Origin: Pseudomonas gingeri
GTDB lineage: Bacteria; Pseudomonadota; Gammaproteobacteria; Pseudomonadales; Pseudomonadaceae
DNA: 64,000 nucleotides
Direction of reading: 5' to 3'
NCBI RefSeq assembly: GCF_013386115.1
Contig: NZ_JACAOR010000007.1
Coordinates: 396,702 to 460,701 of the forward strand
Shown: in pieces, positions 48,456 through 57,316 of the stretch
Layout of the letters: each line of letters starts with the position of its first letter
How positions within the stretch are numbered: the stretch's first letter is position 1
Translations under genes and position numbers: made by a program
The notes under the pieces: generated by a model
What the model saw: only the letters and a program-made list of their open reading frames with translations
The model's database searches: none
Told to the model about the DNA's origin: nothing

Positions 48456-49080
48456 GATGCCGCTCCAGGATCAGTGGCAGCAGGCTGTCCAGCGCTTGCT
48501 GGACTTGCGCCAGCGGCAAGGCGGCATCGACCAGGCGATAGCGCGCCGGGTCGGCTTCGGCACGCTTCAGGTAGGTGCTGCGTACCGCGTCGAAGAACAC
48601 CCGCCCTTCCTGCTCGAAGCGATCCAGTCGACCCCGCGCACTGGCGCGGGCCAGGCCGATTTCCACCGGCAGGTCGAAGACCAGGGTAAGGTCCGGGCGC
48701 AGTTCGCCCTGGACGAAGGTTTCCAGGGTGGCGATGCGCTCCCGGGACAAGCCACGACCGCCGCCCTGGTAGGCATAAGTGGCATCGGTAAAGCGATCGC
48801 ACAACACCACCGCCCCTCGGGCCAACGCCGGACGAATCACCTCGGCCAGGTGCTGGGCACGGGCGGCGAACACCAGCAACAGCTCGGTGTCGGCACACAT
48901 GCGTTCATCGCTCGGTGCCAGCAACAGCTCGCGAATGCGTTCGGCCAGGGGCGTGCCGCCCGGCTCGCGGGTCAGCAGCACATCGATGCCACGGGCACGC
49001 AACTGCTCGGCCAGGTATTCGCGATTGGTACTCTTGCCGGCGCCTTCCGGGCCTTCCAGGGTAATAAACAAGCCGGTCAC
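48448..49080 (-). CDS. tmk: Thymidylate kinase
   Basis: Tmk phosphorylates dTMP to dTDP. The 210-residue protein has the P-loop LEGPEGAGKST near residue 8, LTREPGGTPLAERIRELLL, and the DR motif in LCDRFTDATYAYQGGGRGL. GTG 49080 is the start; the gene follows mltG by 19 bases and overlaps holB. Confidence 0.97.
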   Translation of the reverse strand: MTGLFITLEGPEGAGKSTNREYLAEQLRARGIDVLLTREPGGTPLAERIRELLLAPSDERMCADTELLLVFAARAQHLAEVIRPALARGAVVLCDRFTDATYAYQGGGRGLSRERIATLETFVQGELRPDLTLVFDLPVEIGLARASARGRLDRFEQEGRVFFDAVRSTYLKRAEADPARYRLVDAALPLAQVQQALDSLLPLILERHRG

Positions 49081-49099
49081 AGGCAGTCCTTAATCAGAG

Positions 49100-50323
49100 T
49101 CATTGCGCGTCCTTCGTCTCGGGGGCGACGGAGTCCGGCGCGGGCGGCGCTTCGGTCGGTGCGCCGAGGGGCGCCGCCGCGGGTTCGGTGGTATCCGGAG
49201 CCGGCTTCGACTCGGCGCTGGGAACATCGGCACCGGGAACAACAGCCGGCGCGCCGGCGGGTGTCGTCGCGGGTGCGGTAGCCGGCGCCGGGCTGGAACG
49301 ATAATCCGCGCGGCGCTTGAGCTGGAACTCGCGCACCGCGTTGTTATGGGCGTCCAGGTCATCGGAGAAGACATGGCTGCCATCGCCCCGGGCGACAAAA
49401 TACAGGCTGTTGCCCGCCACCGGGTTCAATGCGGCATGAATCGCCTCGCGCCCGACCATGGCGATCGGTGTCGGCGGCAAGCCGACGTTCATATAGGTAT
49501 TGTAGGGATTGGCTTCGCGCAGGTGGGCGCGGGTCAGCTTGCCGGTGTAGCGCTCGCCCAGGCCATAGATCACCGTCGGGTCGGTCTGCAACAGCATGCC
49601 GAGCTGCATGCGCCGTACAAAAACCCCGGCGATCTGGCCACGCTCCTGGGGCACGCCGGTTTCCTTTTCCACCAGCGAGGCCATGATCAGGGCCTGGTAA
49701 GGGTCGGTATAAGGCGCATCGGCCGAACGCTTTTCCCACTCCTGGGCCAAAACGTTCTGCAGGCGGTCGTAGGCTTTTTCCAGCAGTTCGGCGTCGGTCA
49801 TGCCGCGCACGAAACGGTAGGTATCAGGAAAGAAGCGCCCTTCCGGGAATACGTCCTTGTGGCCCAGCTTGCTCATGACTTCACTATCGCTGAGCCCGGC
49901 CAGGGTCTGCTGGAGTTTGTCGTTCTTGGCCAGGGCGCTGCGCACCTGGCGAAAATTCCAGCCCTCGACCAGGGTCAGGCTGTACTGCACCACTTCGCCA
50001 CGCTGCCACAAGCCCAGCAGTGTGCGTATGTTCATGCCCGGGGTCAGGCGGTATTCGCCGCTGTGCAGTTGCACGCCGGCCAGGTTGAAGCGCCAGTACA
50101 GGCGCAGCCAGAACGCATCGCGCAGGGTGCCATCGGCCTCCATGCGATTGAAGGTTCCGGTAGGCGTCGCACCGGCCGGCACGTCGAGCAATTGTTCCTG
50201 CCTCAGGTCGAGGGTCTGCTCCAGCGCCGAATGGATCTTCCAGGCCGATCCGCCCAGCACCAATCCCGCCAGCACCAGACCCGTCTGCAGCAGCACCAAG
50301 AATTTACGTCTCAATTCAAACAT
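49100..50323 (-). CDS. mltG: Endolytic peptidoglycan transglycosylase MltG
   Basis: MltG cuts nascent glycan strands at the inner membrane and sets their length. The 407-residue protein has one N-terminal membrane helix (LLQTGLVLAGLVLGGSAW), a LysM-like stretch, and the YceG catalytic domain with the active-site glutamate in SLVEKETGVPQERGQIAGVF. The last 60 residues are Pro/Ala/Thr-rich and look unstructured. ATG 50323 lies in the end of pabC (GGATGTTTGA, 8-base overlap), indicating translational coupling. Confidence 0.95.
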   Translation of the reverse strand: MFELRRKFLVLLQTGLVLAGLVLGGSAWKIHSALEQTLDLRQEQLLDVPAGATPTGTFNRMEADGTLRDAFWLRLYWRFNLAGVQLHSGEYRLTPGMNIRTLLGLWQRGEVVQYSLTLVEGWNFRQVRSALAKNDKLQQTLAGLSDSEVMSKLGHKDVFPEGRFFPDTYRFVRGMTDAELLEKAYDRLQNVLAQEWEKRSADAPYTDPYQALIMASLVEKETGVPQERGQIAGVFVRRMQLGMLLQTDPTVIYGLGERYTGKLTRAHLREANPYNTYMNVGLPPTPIAMVGREAIHAALNPVAGNSLYFVARGDGSHVFSDDLDAHNNAVREFQLKRRADYRSSPAPATAPATTPAGAPAVVPGADVPSAESKPAPDTTEPAAAPLGAPTEAPPAPDSVAPETKDAQ

Positions 50324-51131
50324 CCAATAACGCGCGGGCAATGCCTTGCAGTTTACGGGTGAGCGGACCCACCGACCAGCTCAGATCGGTAAAAGCCCGA
50401 ACCGGCCAGACACCGTAGACGCTGTTACAGAGAAAGACTTCATCGGCCTGTCGGAGTTGCTCCAGGCTGATGTCTGAAATATCCACCGGGATAGCCAGGG
50501 CACGAGCCTGGTCCAGCAGTTCGGCACGCATGACGCCGGCCACGCCGCAACGACTCAGGTCTGCGGTGAACAGCACGCCATCGCGCACCAGGAACAGGTT
50601 GCTGAAGACGCCTTCGATCACCCGCCCGGCGCCATCGAGCATCAGCCCCTCCGCATACCTGGCATCCTGCCACTCGCCGCGGGCGAGCACCTGCTCCAGC
50701 CGGTTGAGATGCTTGAGGCCGGCCAGCAAGGGTTGCTCGGACAAGCGGGTGGCACAGGGAAAAAGACGAATGCCTTCGTTCTGCAGGGCCGGCGGGTACA
50801 CCGTCGACGGACTGCCCTGGAGAATCCTGCGGGGCACGGCATCAGCCACCGCGGCGTAACCGCGCTGGCTGTCGCCACGGGTGAGGATCAGCTTGAGCAC
50901 GCCCTCGCCCATGGCGGCACTGTAGACCAGCAACTCGCTGCGAATCAGCGGGTGATTGGCCGCCATGCCCAGGCGTCGACAACCGTCGAGCAGGCGTTGC
51001 AGGTGCCGCTCCAGCAAGAGCGGGCGCCCGGCTTTCACGGCAATGGTCTCGAACAGACCATCACCGTAGGCCAGGCCGCGGTCCTTGAGCGGCAACGAAT
51101 CAGCCGGCTGACCGTCGACCCAGCTTTGCAT
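50316..51131 (-). CDS. pabC: Aminodeoxychorismate lyase
   Basis: PabC is the PLP enzyme that releases pyruvate from 4-amino-4-deoxychorismate to give p-aminobenzoate for folate. The 271-residue class IV aminotransferase-fold protein has RGLAYGDGLFETI near residue 20, the PLP lysine in GLKHLNRLEQVLA, and EGVFSNLFLV. ATG 51131 overlaps the fabF stop by one base (TGATG); a GTG three bases upstream is possible. Confidence 0.95.
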   Translation of the reverse strand: MQSWVDGQPADSLPLKDRGLAYGDGLFETIAVKAGRPLLLERHLQRLLDGCRRLGMAANHPLIRSELLVYSAAMGEGVLKLILTRGDSQRGYAAVADAVPRRILQGSPSTVYPPALQNEGIRLFPCATRLSEQPLLAGLKHLNRLEQVLARGEWQDARYAEGLMLDGAGRVIEGVFSNLFLVRDGVLFTADLSRCGVAGVMRAELLDQARALAIPVDISDISLEQLRQADEVFLCNSVYGVWPVRAFTDLSWSVGPLTRKLQGIARALLDV

Positions 51132-52375
51132 CACTCGGCGAACCGGCGGAACACCAGGGATCCGTTGGTGCCGCCAAAACCGAAGGAGTTGGACAGCACC
51201 ACGTCGATCGGCATGCGCCGCGCTTCGTGCGGTACGAAGTCGAGGTCGCAGCCTTCGTCCGGCTCGTCGAGGTTGATGGTCGGCGGAGCCACCTGGTCGT
51301 TGATCGCCAGGACGCTGAAGATCGCCTCGATCGCCCCGGCGGCACCCAGCAGGTGACCGGTCATCGACTTGGTCGAGCTGACCGCCAGCTTGTAGGCATG
51401 CTCGCCGAACACCGTCTTGATCGCCTGGGCTTCGGCGAGGTCGCCGGCCGCGGTGGAGGTGCCGTGGGCATTGACGTACTGCACCTGCTCGACATTCAGT
51501 TTCGCGTCACGCAGGGCGTTGGCGATGCAACGCGCCGCACCGGCGCCGTCGGCGGGTGGCGAGGTCATGTGATAGGCATCGCCGCTGGTGCCGAAGCCGA
51601 TCAGCTCGGCGTAGATAGTGGCACCACGCGCCTTGGCGTGTTCCAACTCTTCCAGCACCAGCGCACCGGCACCGTCGGACAGCACGAAGCCGTCGCGGCC
51701 CTTGTCCCACGGACGGCTGGCACGGGTCGGCTCGTCGTTGCGGGTCGACAGCGCGCGCGAAGCACCGAAGCCGCCCATGCCGAGGCCGCAGGCGGCCATT
51801 TCGGCCCCGCCGGCAATCATCACGTCGGCTTCGCCGTAGGCAATGTTGCGCGCCGCCATGCCAATGCAGTGGGTACCGGTGGTACAGGCGGTGGAGATGG
51901 CGTAGTTCGGCCCCTGGGCACCCAGGTGGATGGACAGGAAGCCGGAAATCATATTGATGATCGAGCCAGGCACGAAGAACGGCGAAATGCGCCGAGGCCC
52001 GGAATCATGCAGGGTGCGGCTGGTTTCCTCGATATTGGTCAGACCACCAATACCCGAGCCCATGGCCACGCCGATACGTTCACGGTTGGCGTCGGTGACT
52101 TCCAGGCCGGCATTGCGCACCGCCTGAAAACCGGCTGCCAGGCCGTACTGAATGAACAGGTCGAGTTTGCGGGCTTCTTTGACCGACAAATATTCTTCGA
52201 CGTTGAAGCCTTTTACCGAGCCGCCAAAACGGGTGGTATAGGCAGAAAGGTCTGTGTGTTCGATCAGACCAATGCCACTGCGGCCAGCCAGAATGCCCTG
52301 CCAGGTACTCGGAACATCCGTACCCAATGGCGACAACATCCCCATACCGGTGACTACGACGCGTCTACGCGACAC
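51131..52375 (-). CDS. fabF: Beta-ketoacyl-ACP synthase II
   Basis: FabF elongates acyl-ACP with malonyl-ACP. The 414-residue condensing enzyme has the Cys-His-His triad at Cys164 in STACTTGTHC, His304 in NAHGTST and His341 in KSMTGHLLGAAG. I start at GTG 52375 (VSRRRVVVTGMG) after AAGGAGAG; a longer frame to 52414 runs into the terminator hairpin. It is separated from acpP by that hairpin, so it is probably expressed at a fraction of the acpP level. Confidence 0.97.
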   Translation of the reverse strand: MSRRRVVVTGMGMLSPLGTDVPSTWQGILAGRSGIGLIEHTDLSAYTTRFGGSVKGFNVEEYLSVKEARKLDLFIQYGLAAGFQAVRNAGLEVTDANRERIGVAMGSGIGGLTNIEETSRTLHDSGPRRISPFFVPGSIINMISGFLSIHLGAQGPNYAISTACTTGTHCIGMAARNIAYGEADVMIAGGAEMAACGLGMGGFGASRALSTRNDEPTRASRPWDKGRDGFVLSDGAGALVLEELEHAKARGATIYAELIGFGTSGDAYHMTSPPADGAGAARCIANALRDAKLNVEQVQYVNAHGTSTAAGDLAEAQAIKTVFGEHAYKLAVSSTKSMTGHLLGAAGAIEAIFSVLAINDQVAPPTINLDEPDEGCDLDFVPHEARRMPIDVVLSNSFGFGGTNGSLVFRRFAE

Positions 52376-52423
52376 AGCACTCTCCTTTATCCTGTTGACC
52401 ACGCTTTGCCTCACGCCTAAAGA

Positions 52424-52459
52424 AAAAACCGCACGCCATGATGGCAGTGCGGTTTTTCC
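52424..52459 (-). terminator. Attenuating terminator between acpP and fabF
   Basis: AAAAACCGCAC and GTGCGGTTTTT form a strong stem with a T-run on the minus strand, between acpP and fabF. The inner CCATGATGG extends the hairpin. It should end most acpP transcripts and allow partial read-through into fabF, fitting the much larger cellular need for ACP. Confidence 0.88.
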
Positions 52460-52486
52460 ATGACAGCGGGCAACGATTACAAACTA

Positions 52487-52723
52487 TTACGCCTGGTGGG
52501 CAGTAACGTAATCGATAGCAGCTTGTACGGTGGTGATTTTTTCAGCTTCTTCGTCAGGGATTTCGGTCTCGAATTCCTCTTCCAGAGCCATCACCAGCTC
52601 AACGGTGTCAAGGGAGTCGGCACCCAGGTCTTCAACGAAGGAAGCAGTGTTGACCACTTCTTCTTCCTTGACGCCCAGTTGCTCGGCAACGATTTTCTTG
52701 ACGCGTTCTTCGATGGTGCTCAT
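52487..52723 (-). CDS. acpP: Acyl carrier protein
   Basis: This 78-residue acidic helical protein carries the growing acyl chain on 4'-phosphopantetheine attached to Ser37 in GADSLDTVELVM. It is one of the most conserved proteins in the window. The 196-base gap to fabG upstream should hold its own strong promoter, since ACP is very abundant. Confidence 0.98.
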   Translation of the reverse strand: MSTIEERVKKIVAEQLGVKEEEVVNTASFVEDLGADSLDTVELVMALEEEFETEIPDEEAEKITTVQAAIDYVTAHQA

Positions 52724-52919
52724 ACCTTGTTTTCACTCCTAATGGAAAAATTCAGGCAGCTGGCCGGTGGGTAAGTGTATAGAAAGGCTTTTCAGCTTTT
52801 CAACCGAAAGCTTCAGCCTTCGTCCCCCTTTGCCCTCTGCCCATCAATAAGTTGCAGCTTTATAACGGATTTTAGACAGCTGGTATGACATTTTTTTGAA
52901 GCAATCCGTCACATTTGAA

Positions 52920-53660
52920 TTACATGTACATCCCGCCGTTCACCGGGATTGTAGCCCCAGTAACGTAAGCCGCACCGTCCGAAGCCAGAAAAGCGACCAC
53001 TTGCGCGATCTCCTGGGCCTGGCCCAGACGGCCCAGCGGAATCTGCGTCAGCAGGGCTTCACGCTGTGCCTCAGGCAGTTCGCGGGTCATATCGGTGTCG
53101 ATGAAGCCTGGAGCAACCGAGTTTACCGTAATCGACCGCGAGCCGACTTCACGCGCGAGCGCGCGACTGAAACCTTCGAGGCCGGCCTTGGCTGCCGCGT
53201 AGTTTACTTGGCCTGCGTTGCCCATGGCACCCACAACCGAGCCAATATTGATAATTCGGCCCCAGCGCGCCTTGGTCATGCCGCGCAGGACGCCCTTGGA
53301 CAGGCGGAACAGACTGTTGAGGTTGGTATCGACCACGTCGTACCACTCATCGTCTTTCATGCGCATCATCAGGTTATCGCGGGTGATACCGGCATTATTG
53401 ACCAGGATCGCCGGCGCACCGAACTGCTCGGTAATGCTGGCCAGGACCGCGGCCACGGACTCGTCGCTGGTGACATTGAGTTCCAGGCCGGTGCCTTGAA
53501 TACCATTTTCCTTGAGGGTCGCGGCAATGCGCTCGGCACCCGAGGCGGATGTCGCGGTACCGACGACCACAGCCCCCAGGCGACCCAGCTCGAGGGCGAT
53601 GGCTTGGCCGATACCACGGCTGGCGCCGGTGACCAGTGCAACTTTACCTTGCAGACTCAT
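52920..53660 (-). CDS. fabG: 3-Oxoacyl-ACP reductase
   Basis: FabG reduces beta-ketoacyl-ACP with NADPH. The 246-residue SDR has TGASRGIG near residue 11, NNAG in LVNNAGITRDN, and the catalytic Ser-Tyr-Lys in INIGSVVGAMGN and YAAAKAG. ATG 53660 follows AGGAGA; the frame stays open upstream into fabD but lacks homology. It lies 16 bases after fabD. Confidence 0.97.
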   Translation of the reverse strand: MSLQGKVALVTGASRGIGQAIALELGRLGAVVVGTATSASGAERIAATLKENGIQGTGLELNVTSDESVAAVLASITEQFGAPAILVNNAGITRDNLMMRMKDDEWYDVVDTNLNSLFRLSKGVLRGMTKARWGRIINIGSVVGAMGNAGQVNYAAAKAGLEGFSRALAREVGSRSITVNSVAPGFIDTDMTRELPEAQREALLTQIPLGRLGQAQEIAQVVAFLASDGAAYVTGATIPVNGGMYM

Positions 53661-53676
53661 GCAGGCTTCTCCTAAT

Positions 53677-54615
53677 TCAGGCCTGCGCCGCGCGCGTGGC
53701 GGCGAAGGCATCCGGGGTATTCAGGTTGGAGGTGTTCACGCCGTCGGCGCAACGCTTGTTCAGGCCGGCGAGGACCTTGCCCGGGCCGCACTCGACCAGT
53801 TCGGTCGCGCCCTGGGCCGCCAGGTACTGCACGGACTCGACCCAGCGGACCGGCTTGTAGAGCTGTTCCAGCAGGTCGCGCTTGAGGGTGGCGAGATCGG
53901 CGGCGACGCCGGCGCTGACATTCTGCACCAACGGGATCTGCGGTGCCTGCCAGTCGATGGCGGCCACCGATTCGGCGAAGCGCTCGGCCGCCGGACGCAT
54001 CAGCTCGCAATGCGACGGCACGCTGACCGGCAGCGGCAGCGCGCGCTTGGCGCCCTTGGCCTTGCAGGCTTCCATGGCGCGTTCGACAGCGGCCTTGGCC
54101 CCGGCGATCACCACCTGGCCCGGCGAGTTGAAGTTTACCGCGCTGACCACTTCGCCCTGGGCGGAGTCGGCACAGGCGGCAACCACGTCGGCATCTTCCA
54201 GGCCGAGGATCGCCGCCATGGCGCCCTGCCCGGCCGGCACCGCTTCCTGCATGAGCTGACCGCGGCGCTCGACCAGACGAACGGCGTCGGCCAGGCTCAG
54301 GCTGCCGGCGGCAACCAGTGCGCTGTATTCACCCAGACTGTGGCCGGCGACATAGGCCGGGCGCTTGCCGCCTTCGGCCAGCCACAGGCGCCACAGGGCC
54401 ACCGAAGCGGTGAGGATCGCCGGCTGGGTCTTGTCGGTCTGATTGAGCTGCTCTTCCGGCCCCTGCTGGGTCAGTGCCCAGAGGTCATAGCCCAGGGCCT
54501 CGGAGGCCTCGGCGAAGGTTTCCAGGATCAGCGGGTACTGCGCGCCCAGCTCGGCCAGCATGCCGAGGGACTGCGAGCCCTGTCCTGGAAAGACGAATGC
54601 GAGGGAGGTAGACAT
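53677..54615 (-). CDS. fabD: Malonyl-CoA:ACP transacylase
   Basis: FabD loads malonate onto ACP. The 312-residue protein begins LAFVFPGQGSQSLGM. It has the nucleophile Ser93 in AGHSLGEYSALVA, an arginine in LVERRGQLMQEA and the active-site histidine in VSVPSHCELM. ATG 54615 is the family start. The 138-base gap to plsX may hold a promoter. Confidence 0.97.
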   Translation of the reverse strand: MSTSLAFVFPGQGSQSLGMLAELGAQYPLILETFAEASEALGYDLWALTQQGPEEQLNQTDKTQPAILTASVALWRLWLAEGGKRPAYVAGHSLGEYSALVAAGSLSLADAVRLVERRGQLMQEAVPAGQGAMAAILGLEDADVVAACADSAQGEVVSAVNFNSPGQVVIAGAKAAVERAMEACKAKGAKRALPLPVSVPSHCELMRPAAERFAESVAAIDWQAPQIPLVQNVSAGVAADLATLKRDLLEQLYKPVRWVESVQYLAAQGATELVECGPGKVLAGLNKRCADGVNTSNLNTPDAFAATRAAQA

Positions 54616-54753
54616 GAAACGAGCCCCTAATGATCTTGTCGTCGGAGAGTTGAGGTCCCACCATGGGAACGCCAGAAATTCTTGATTGAATGCCTCAGTT
54701 GGATGGCTCGTTGAACCGAGCGGTCACATTTAAGCATTTGCCGGGCAAAACGC

Positions 54754-55764
54754 CTAAAGCAACAGATCCTCCAGGCGCCCATGCAGGCGTTCAGGGAGGT
54801 TTTCCTGAATCTCGATCAGGGCCCGCTGGATGGCGCTCTGCAAGCCCTGCACACCCGCCGAGCCGTGACTCTTGACGACAATGCCCTGCAAGCCGAGGAA
54901 ACTCGCGCCATTGTGACGCGCCGGTGCCAGGTCGGCCTGCAGGCGCTTGAGCAACGGCAAGGCCAGGACACCGACCACCCGCGAAGCCAGGTTGCGACGG
55001 AACAACGCCTCGATCCGTGCCGCGATCATGGTCGCCAGGCCTTCGCTGGACTTGAGCAGGATATTGCCGACGAAGCCGTCGCAAACCACCACATCGGCCT
55101 CGCCGCGGTACAGTCCGTCACCCTCGACGAAACCGATATAGTTCAGCCCGCGGGCCTCCTGCAGCAGGCCGGCCGCCAGCTTGACCTGCTGGTTGCCCTT
55201 GATGTCTTCGGTGCCGACATTCAGCAAGGCCACCCTCGGCCGCACGACACCGAGGGCCTCGGCGGCCACCGAACCCATCACGGCGAACTGGAACAGGTGC
55301 TCGGCACTGCAGTCGACGTTCGCCCCGAGGTCGAGCAACTGGCAATAACCACGCCGGGTCGGGATCGCCGCCACCATCGCCGGCCGATCGATGCCCGGCA
55401 AGGTCTTGAGCACATGACGCGACAGGGCCATCAGCGCACCGGTATTGCCGGCACTGACCACCGCCTGGACCTTGTCGTCACGCAGCAACTGCAGCGCCAC
55501 CCGCATCGACGAGTCCGGCTTGCCACGCAAGGCCTGGGACGGCCGCTCATCCATGGTGATGACCTCGGCCGCCGGGACAATCGTCAGGCGCGCGCGATCA
55601 ACAGCCGGATAGCCAGCAATCAATTCATCAAGGAGGGAGGGTTGACCGACAAGGGTCAGGTGCAGCGAGGGTGTAGCGGACAGGCAGGCAATACTGGCCT
55701 GGACAATGCTGCGGGGACCGAAGTCCCCGCCCATTGCGTCGATCGCGATGATCTGAGCGGACAA
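54754..55764 (-). CDS. plsX: Phosphate acyltransferase PlsX
   Basis: PlsX makes acyl-phosphate from acyl-ACP for the PlsY route of phosphatidic acid synthesis. The 336-residue protein has IAIDAMGGDFGP near the start, VSAGNTGALMA near residue 105 and FVGNILLKSSEG. The start is a rare TTG at 55764, which lies 3 bases from the rpmF stop. This links its translation to rpmF. Confidence 0.96.
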   Translation of the reverse strand: MSAQIIAIDAMGGDFGPRSIVQASIACLSATPSLHLTLVGQPSLLDELIAGYPAVDRARLTIVPAAEVITMDERPSQALRGKPDSSMRVALQLLRDDKVQAVVSAGNTGALMALSRHVLKTLPGIDRPAMVAAIPTRRGYCQLLDLGANVDCSAEHLFQFAVMGSVAAEALGVVRPRVALLNVGTEDIKGNQQVKLAAGLLQEARGLNYIGFVEGDGLYRGEADVVVCDGFVGNILLKSSEGLATMIAARIEALFRRNLASRVVGVLALPLLKRLQADLAPARHNGASFLGLQGIVVKSHGSAGVQGLQSAIQRALIEIQENLPERLHGRLEDLLL

Positions 55765-55767
55765 GAT

Positions 55768-55950
55768 TTACTCGTCAGCGCCCTTGTCGATCACTTTACG
55801 GCCACGGTATACGCCTTCTGGCGATACGTGGTGACGCAGGTGAACTTCACCGGTGGTCTTTTCCACGGACAGGGTGCTAGCCTCGAGAGCATCGTGGGAA
55901 CGACGCATGTCACGGGCGGAGCGGGATTTTTTGTTCTGCTGAACAGCCAT
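55768..55950 (-). CDS. rpmF: 50S ribosomal protein L32
   Basis: This 60-residue basic protein begins [20 protein letters not shown] and ends [18 protein letters not shown], as expected for L32. The zinc-finger cysteines of some L32 forms are absent, as is usual for Pseudomonas. It lies 13 bases after yceD, the widely conserved yceD-rpmF-plsX order. Confidence 0.98.
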
Positions 55951-55963
55951 AATTGATTAACTC

Positions 55964-56491
55964 CTAAACGTTTGGGTCACGCTTTAACTGCGCCAATACA
56001 CTGAACGGGTTGGACCGCGTTACCTCGTCCTCGCTCGGCTCAGGCTCTTCGAGCCCGTCCGGCTGCTGGCATTCTTCCGGATGATGAGCAGGCACAATGG
56101 GCAAGGCGAGCAGAAGCTCTTCCTCGATCAACGCCTGCAGATCCAAAGGATCTTCGCCCAGTTCCAGCACGTCATAACCTTTCGGCAACGACTGGGTATT
56201 CGCACCCTCCTTCACCACAGCATAACTGCATTCGCTGTGAATCGGCAGGGTGACCAGCTCAAGACAACGCTGGCAAACCATCTTGACTTCGGTGTCGATA
56301 AAGCTGTGGATAACCACAGACTTACGTTCATCTCGTTCAAAAACGAATTTGGCCTGCACCGTACCGACGTTGTCGGAAAGCGGGTCGCAGAGTCTCTCCA
56401 AATCAGCCAGCAGCAGTTCACCTTGAAGGGTGGTGCCACGGTCAGCTAATTTGCGCGGGTCAACGTGAGGTGGAATCGGGTCATTCAACAT
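55964..56491 (-). CDS. yceD: YceD/DUF177 family protein (23S rRNA accumulation protein)
   Basis: This 175-residue protein has the DUF177 core with the MVCQRCLELVTLPI pair of cysteines and the acidic GEDPLDLQALIEEELLLALP. It is linked to 23S rRNA and ribosome accumulation and always lies beside rpmF. ATG 56491 (MLNDPIPPHV) is the family start; a longer frame to 56515 overlaps the divergent maf promoter. It is the first gene of the cluster. Confidence 0.94.
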   Translation of the reverse strand: MLNDPIPPHVDPRKLADRGTTLQGELLLADLERLCDPLSDNVGTVQAKFVFERDERKSVVIHSFIDTEVKMVCQRCLELVTLPIHSECSYAVVKEGANTQSLPKGYDVLELGEDPLDLQALIEEELLLALPIVPAHHPEECQQPDGLEEPEPSEDEVTRSNPFSVLAQLKRDPNV

Positions 56492-56596
56492 AGGCGCAGC
56501 ATTATAGGGATGCACCCGCCCATGTCAAAGGAAATTCAGCCCTGTCCGTCAGCTTCGCCTCTGGATAGAATCGCCGGCTACCCTCAGGAGAAGCCC

Positions 56597-57175
56597 ATGC
56601 TGCCGTTGTTACTCGCCTCCAGCTCGGTTTACCGCCGGGAATTGCTCGACCGCCTGCGCCTGCCTTTTACCTGCAGCTCGCCCGATATCGACGAGAGCCA
56701 CCAGCCCGGCGAATCCGCCGAGGCCCTGGTCAGGCGCCTGGCCGAAGAAAAGGCCCGCGCCCTGTCCGCCAGCCATCCACGACACCTGATCATCGGCTCG
56801 GACCAGGTCGCCGTGCTCGACGGGCGCATCATCGGCAAACCCCACTCCTTCGACAAAGCCCGCGAGCAACTGCTGGCGGCCAGCGGCGCCCGCGTGACCT
56901 TCCTCACCGGCCTGGCCCTGCTCAACAGCCAGAGCGGCCACTGCCAGGTCGACTGCGTGCCCTTTACCGTACACATGCGTCGGCTCGACCCGGCACGCAT
57001 CGAACGCTACCTGCGGGCCGAACAACCCTACGACTGCGCCGGCAGCTTCAAGGCCGAGGGCCTGGGCGTCAGCCTGTTCCAGCGCACCGAGGGGCCCGAT
57101 GCCACCAGCCTGGTCGGCCTGCCATTGATCCGCCTGGTGGATATGTTGCTGGCCGAAGGGGTCGAGATTCCCTGA
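56597..57175 (+). CDS. Maf-family nucleotide pyrophosphatase (YceF type)
   Basis: Maf proteins hydrolyse non-canonical nucleoside triphosphates; the YceF subgroup prefers m7GTP. The 192-residue protein has LLLASSSVYRRELLDRL at the start, IIGSDQVAVLDGRIIGKP and GSFKAEGLGVSLF. ATG 56597 follows CAGGAG. It is divergent from yceD and convergent with sppA, with a bidirectional terminator between. Confidence 0.95.
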   Translation: MLPLLLASSSVYRRELLDRLRLPFTCSSPDIDESHQPGESAEALVRRLAEEKARALSASHPRHLIIGSDQVAVLDGRIIGKPHSFDKAREQLLAASGARVTFLTGLALLNSQSGHCQVDCVPFTVHMRRLDPARIERYLRAEQPYDCAGSFKAEGLGVSLFQRTEGPDATSLVGLPLIRLVDMLLAEGVEIP

Positions 57176-57177
57176 GG

Positions 57178-57260
57178 CGGGACGCGGAGCGTCCAGGGCG
57201 GCATTCCCACGCGGAGCGTGGGAACGATCGAAAGCGGACGGGGAGCGTGGGAACGATCGA
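57178..57260. repeat. GATCGTTCCCACGC-type repeat, partly duplicated
   Basis: GCGTGGGAACGATCGAAA occurs at 57215 and again as GCGTGGGAACGATCGAAA near 57245, so the right arm of the repeat is duplicated. GACGCGGAGCGTC marks the left part. It lies between maf and the terminator. Confidence 0.8.
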
Positions 57261-57269
57261 AACGCCCAA

Positions 57270-57300
57270 TAAAAAACCGGCCCTCACAGGCCGGTTTTTT
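57270..57300. terminator. Bidirectional terminator between maf and sppA
   Basis: AAAAAACCGGCC-CTCACA-GGCCGGTTTTTT is a perfect 12-bp stem with A and T runs on either side, placed between convergent genes. It should stop transcripts from both. Confidence 0.95.
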
Positions 57301-57316
57301 CATGTCGCGCAAATCA

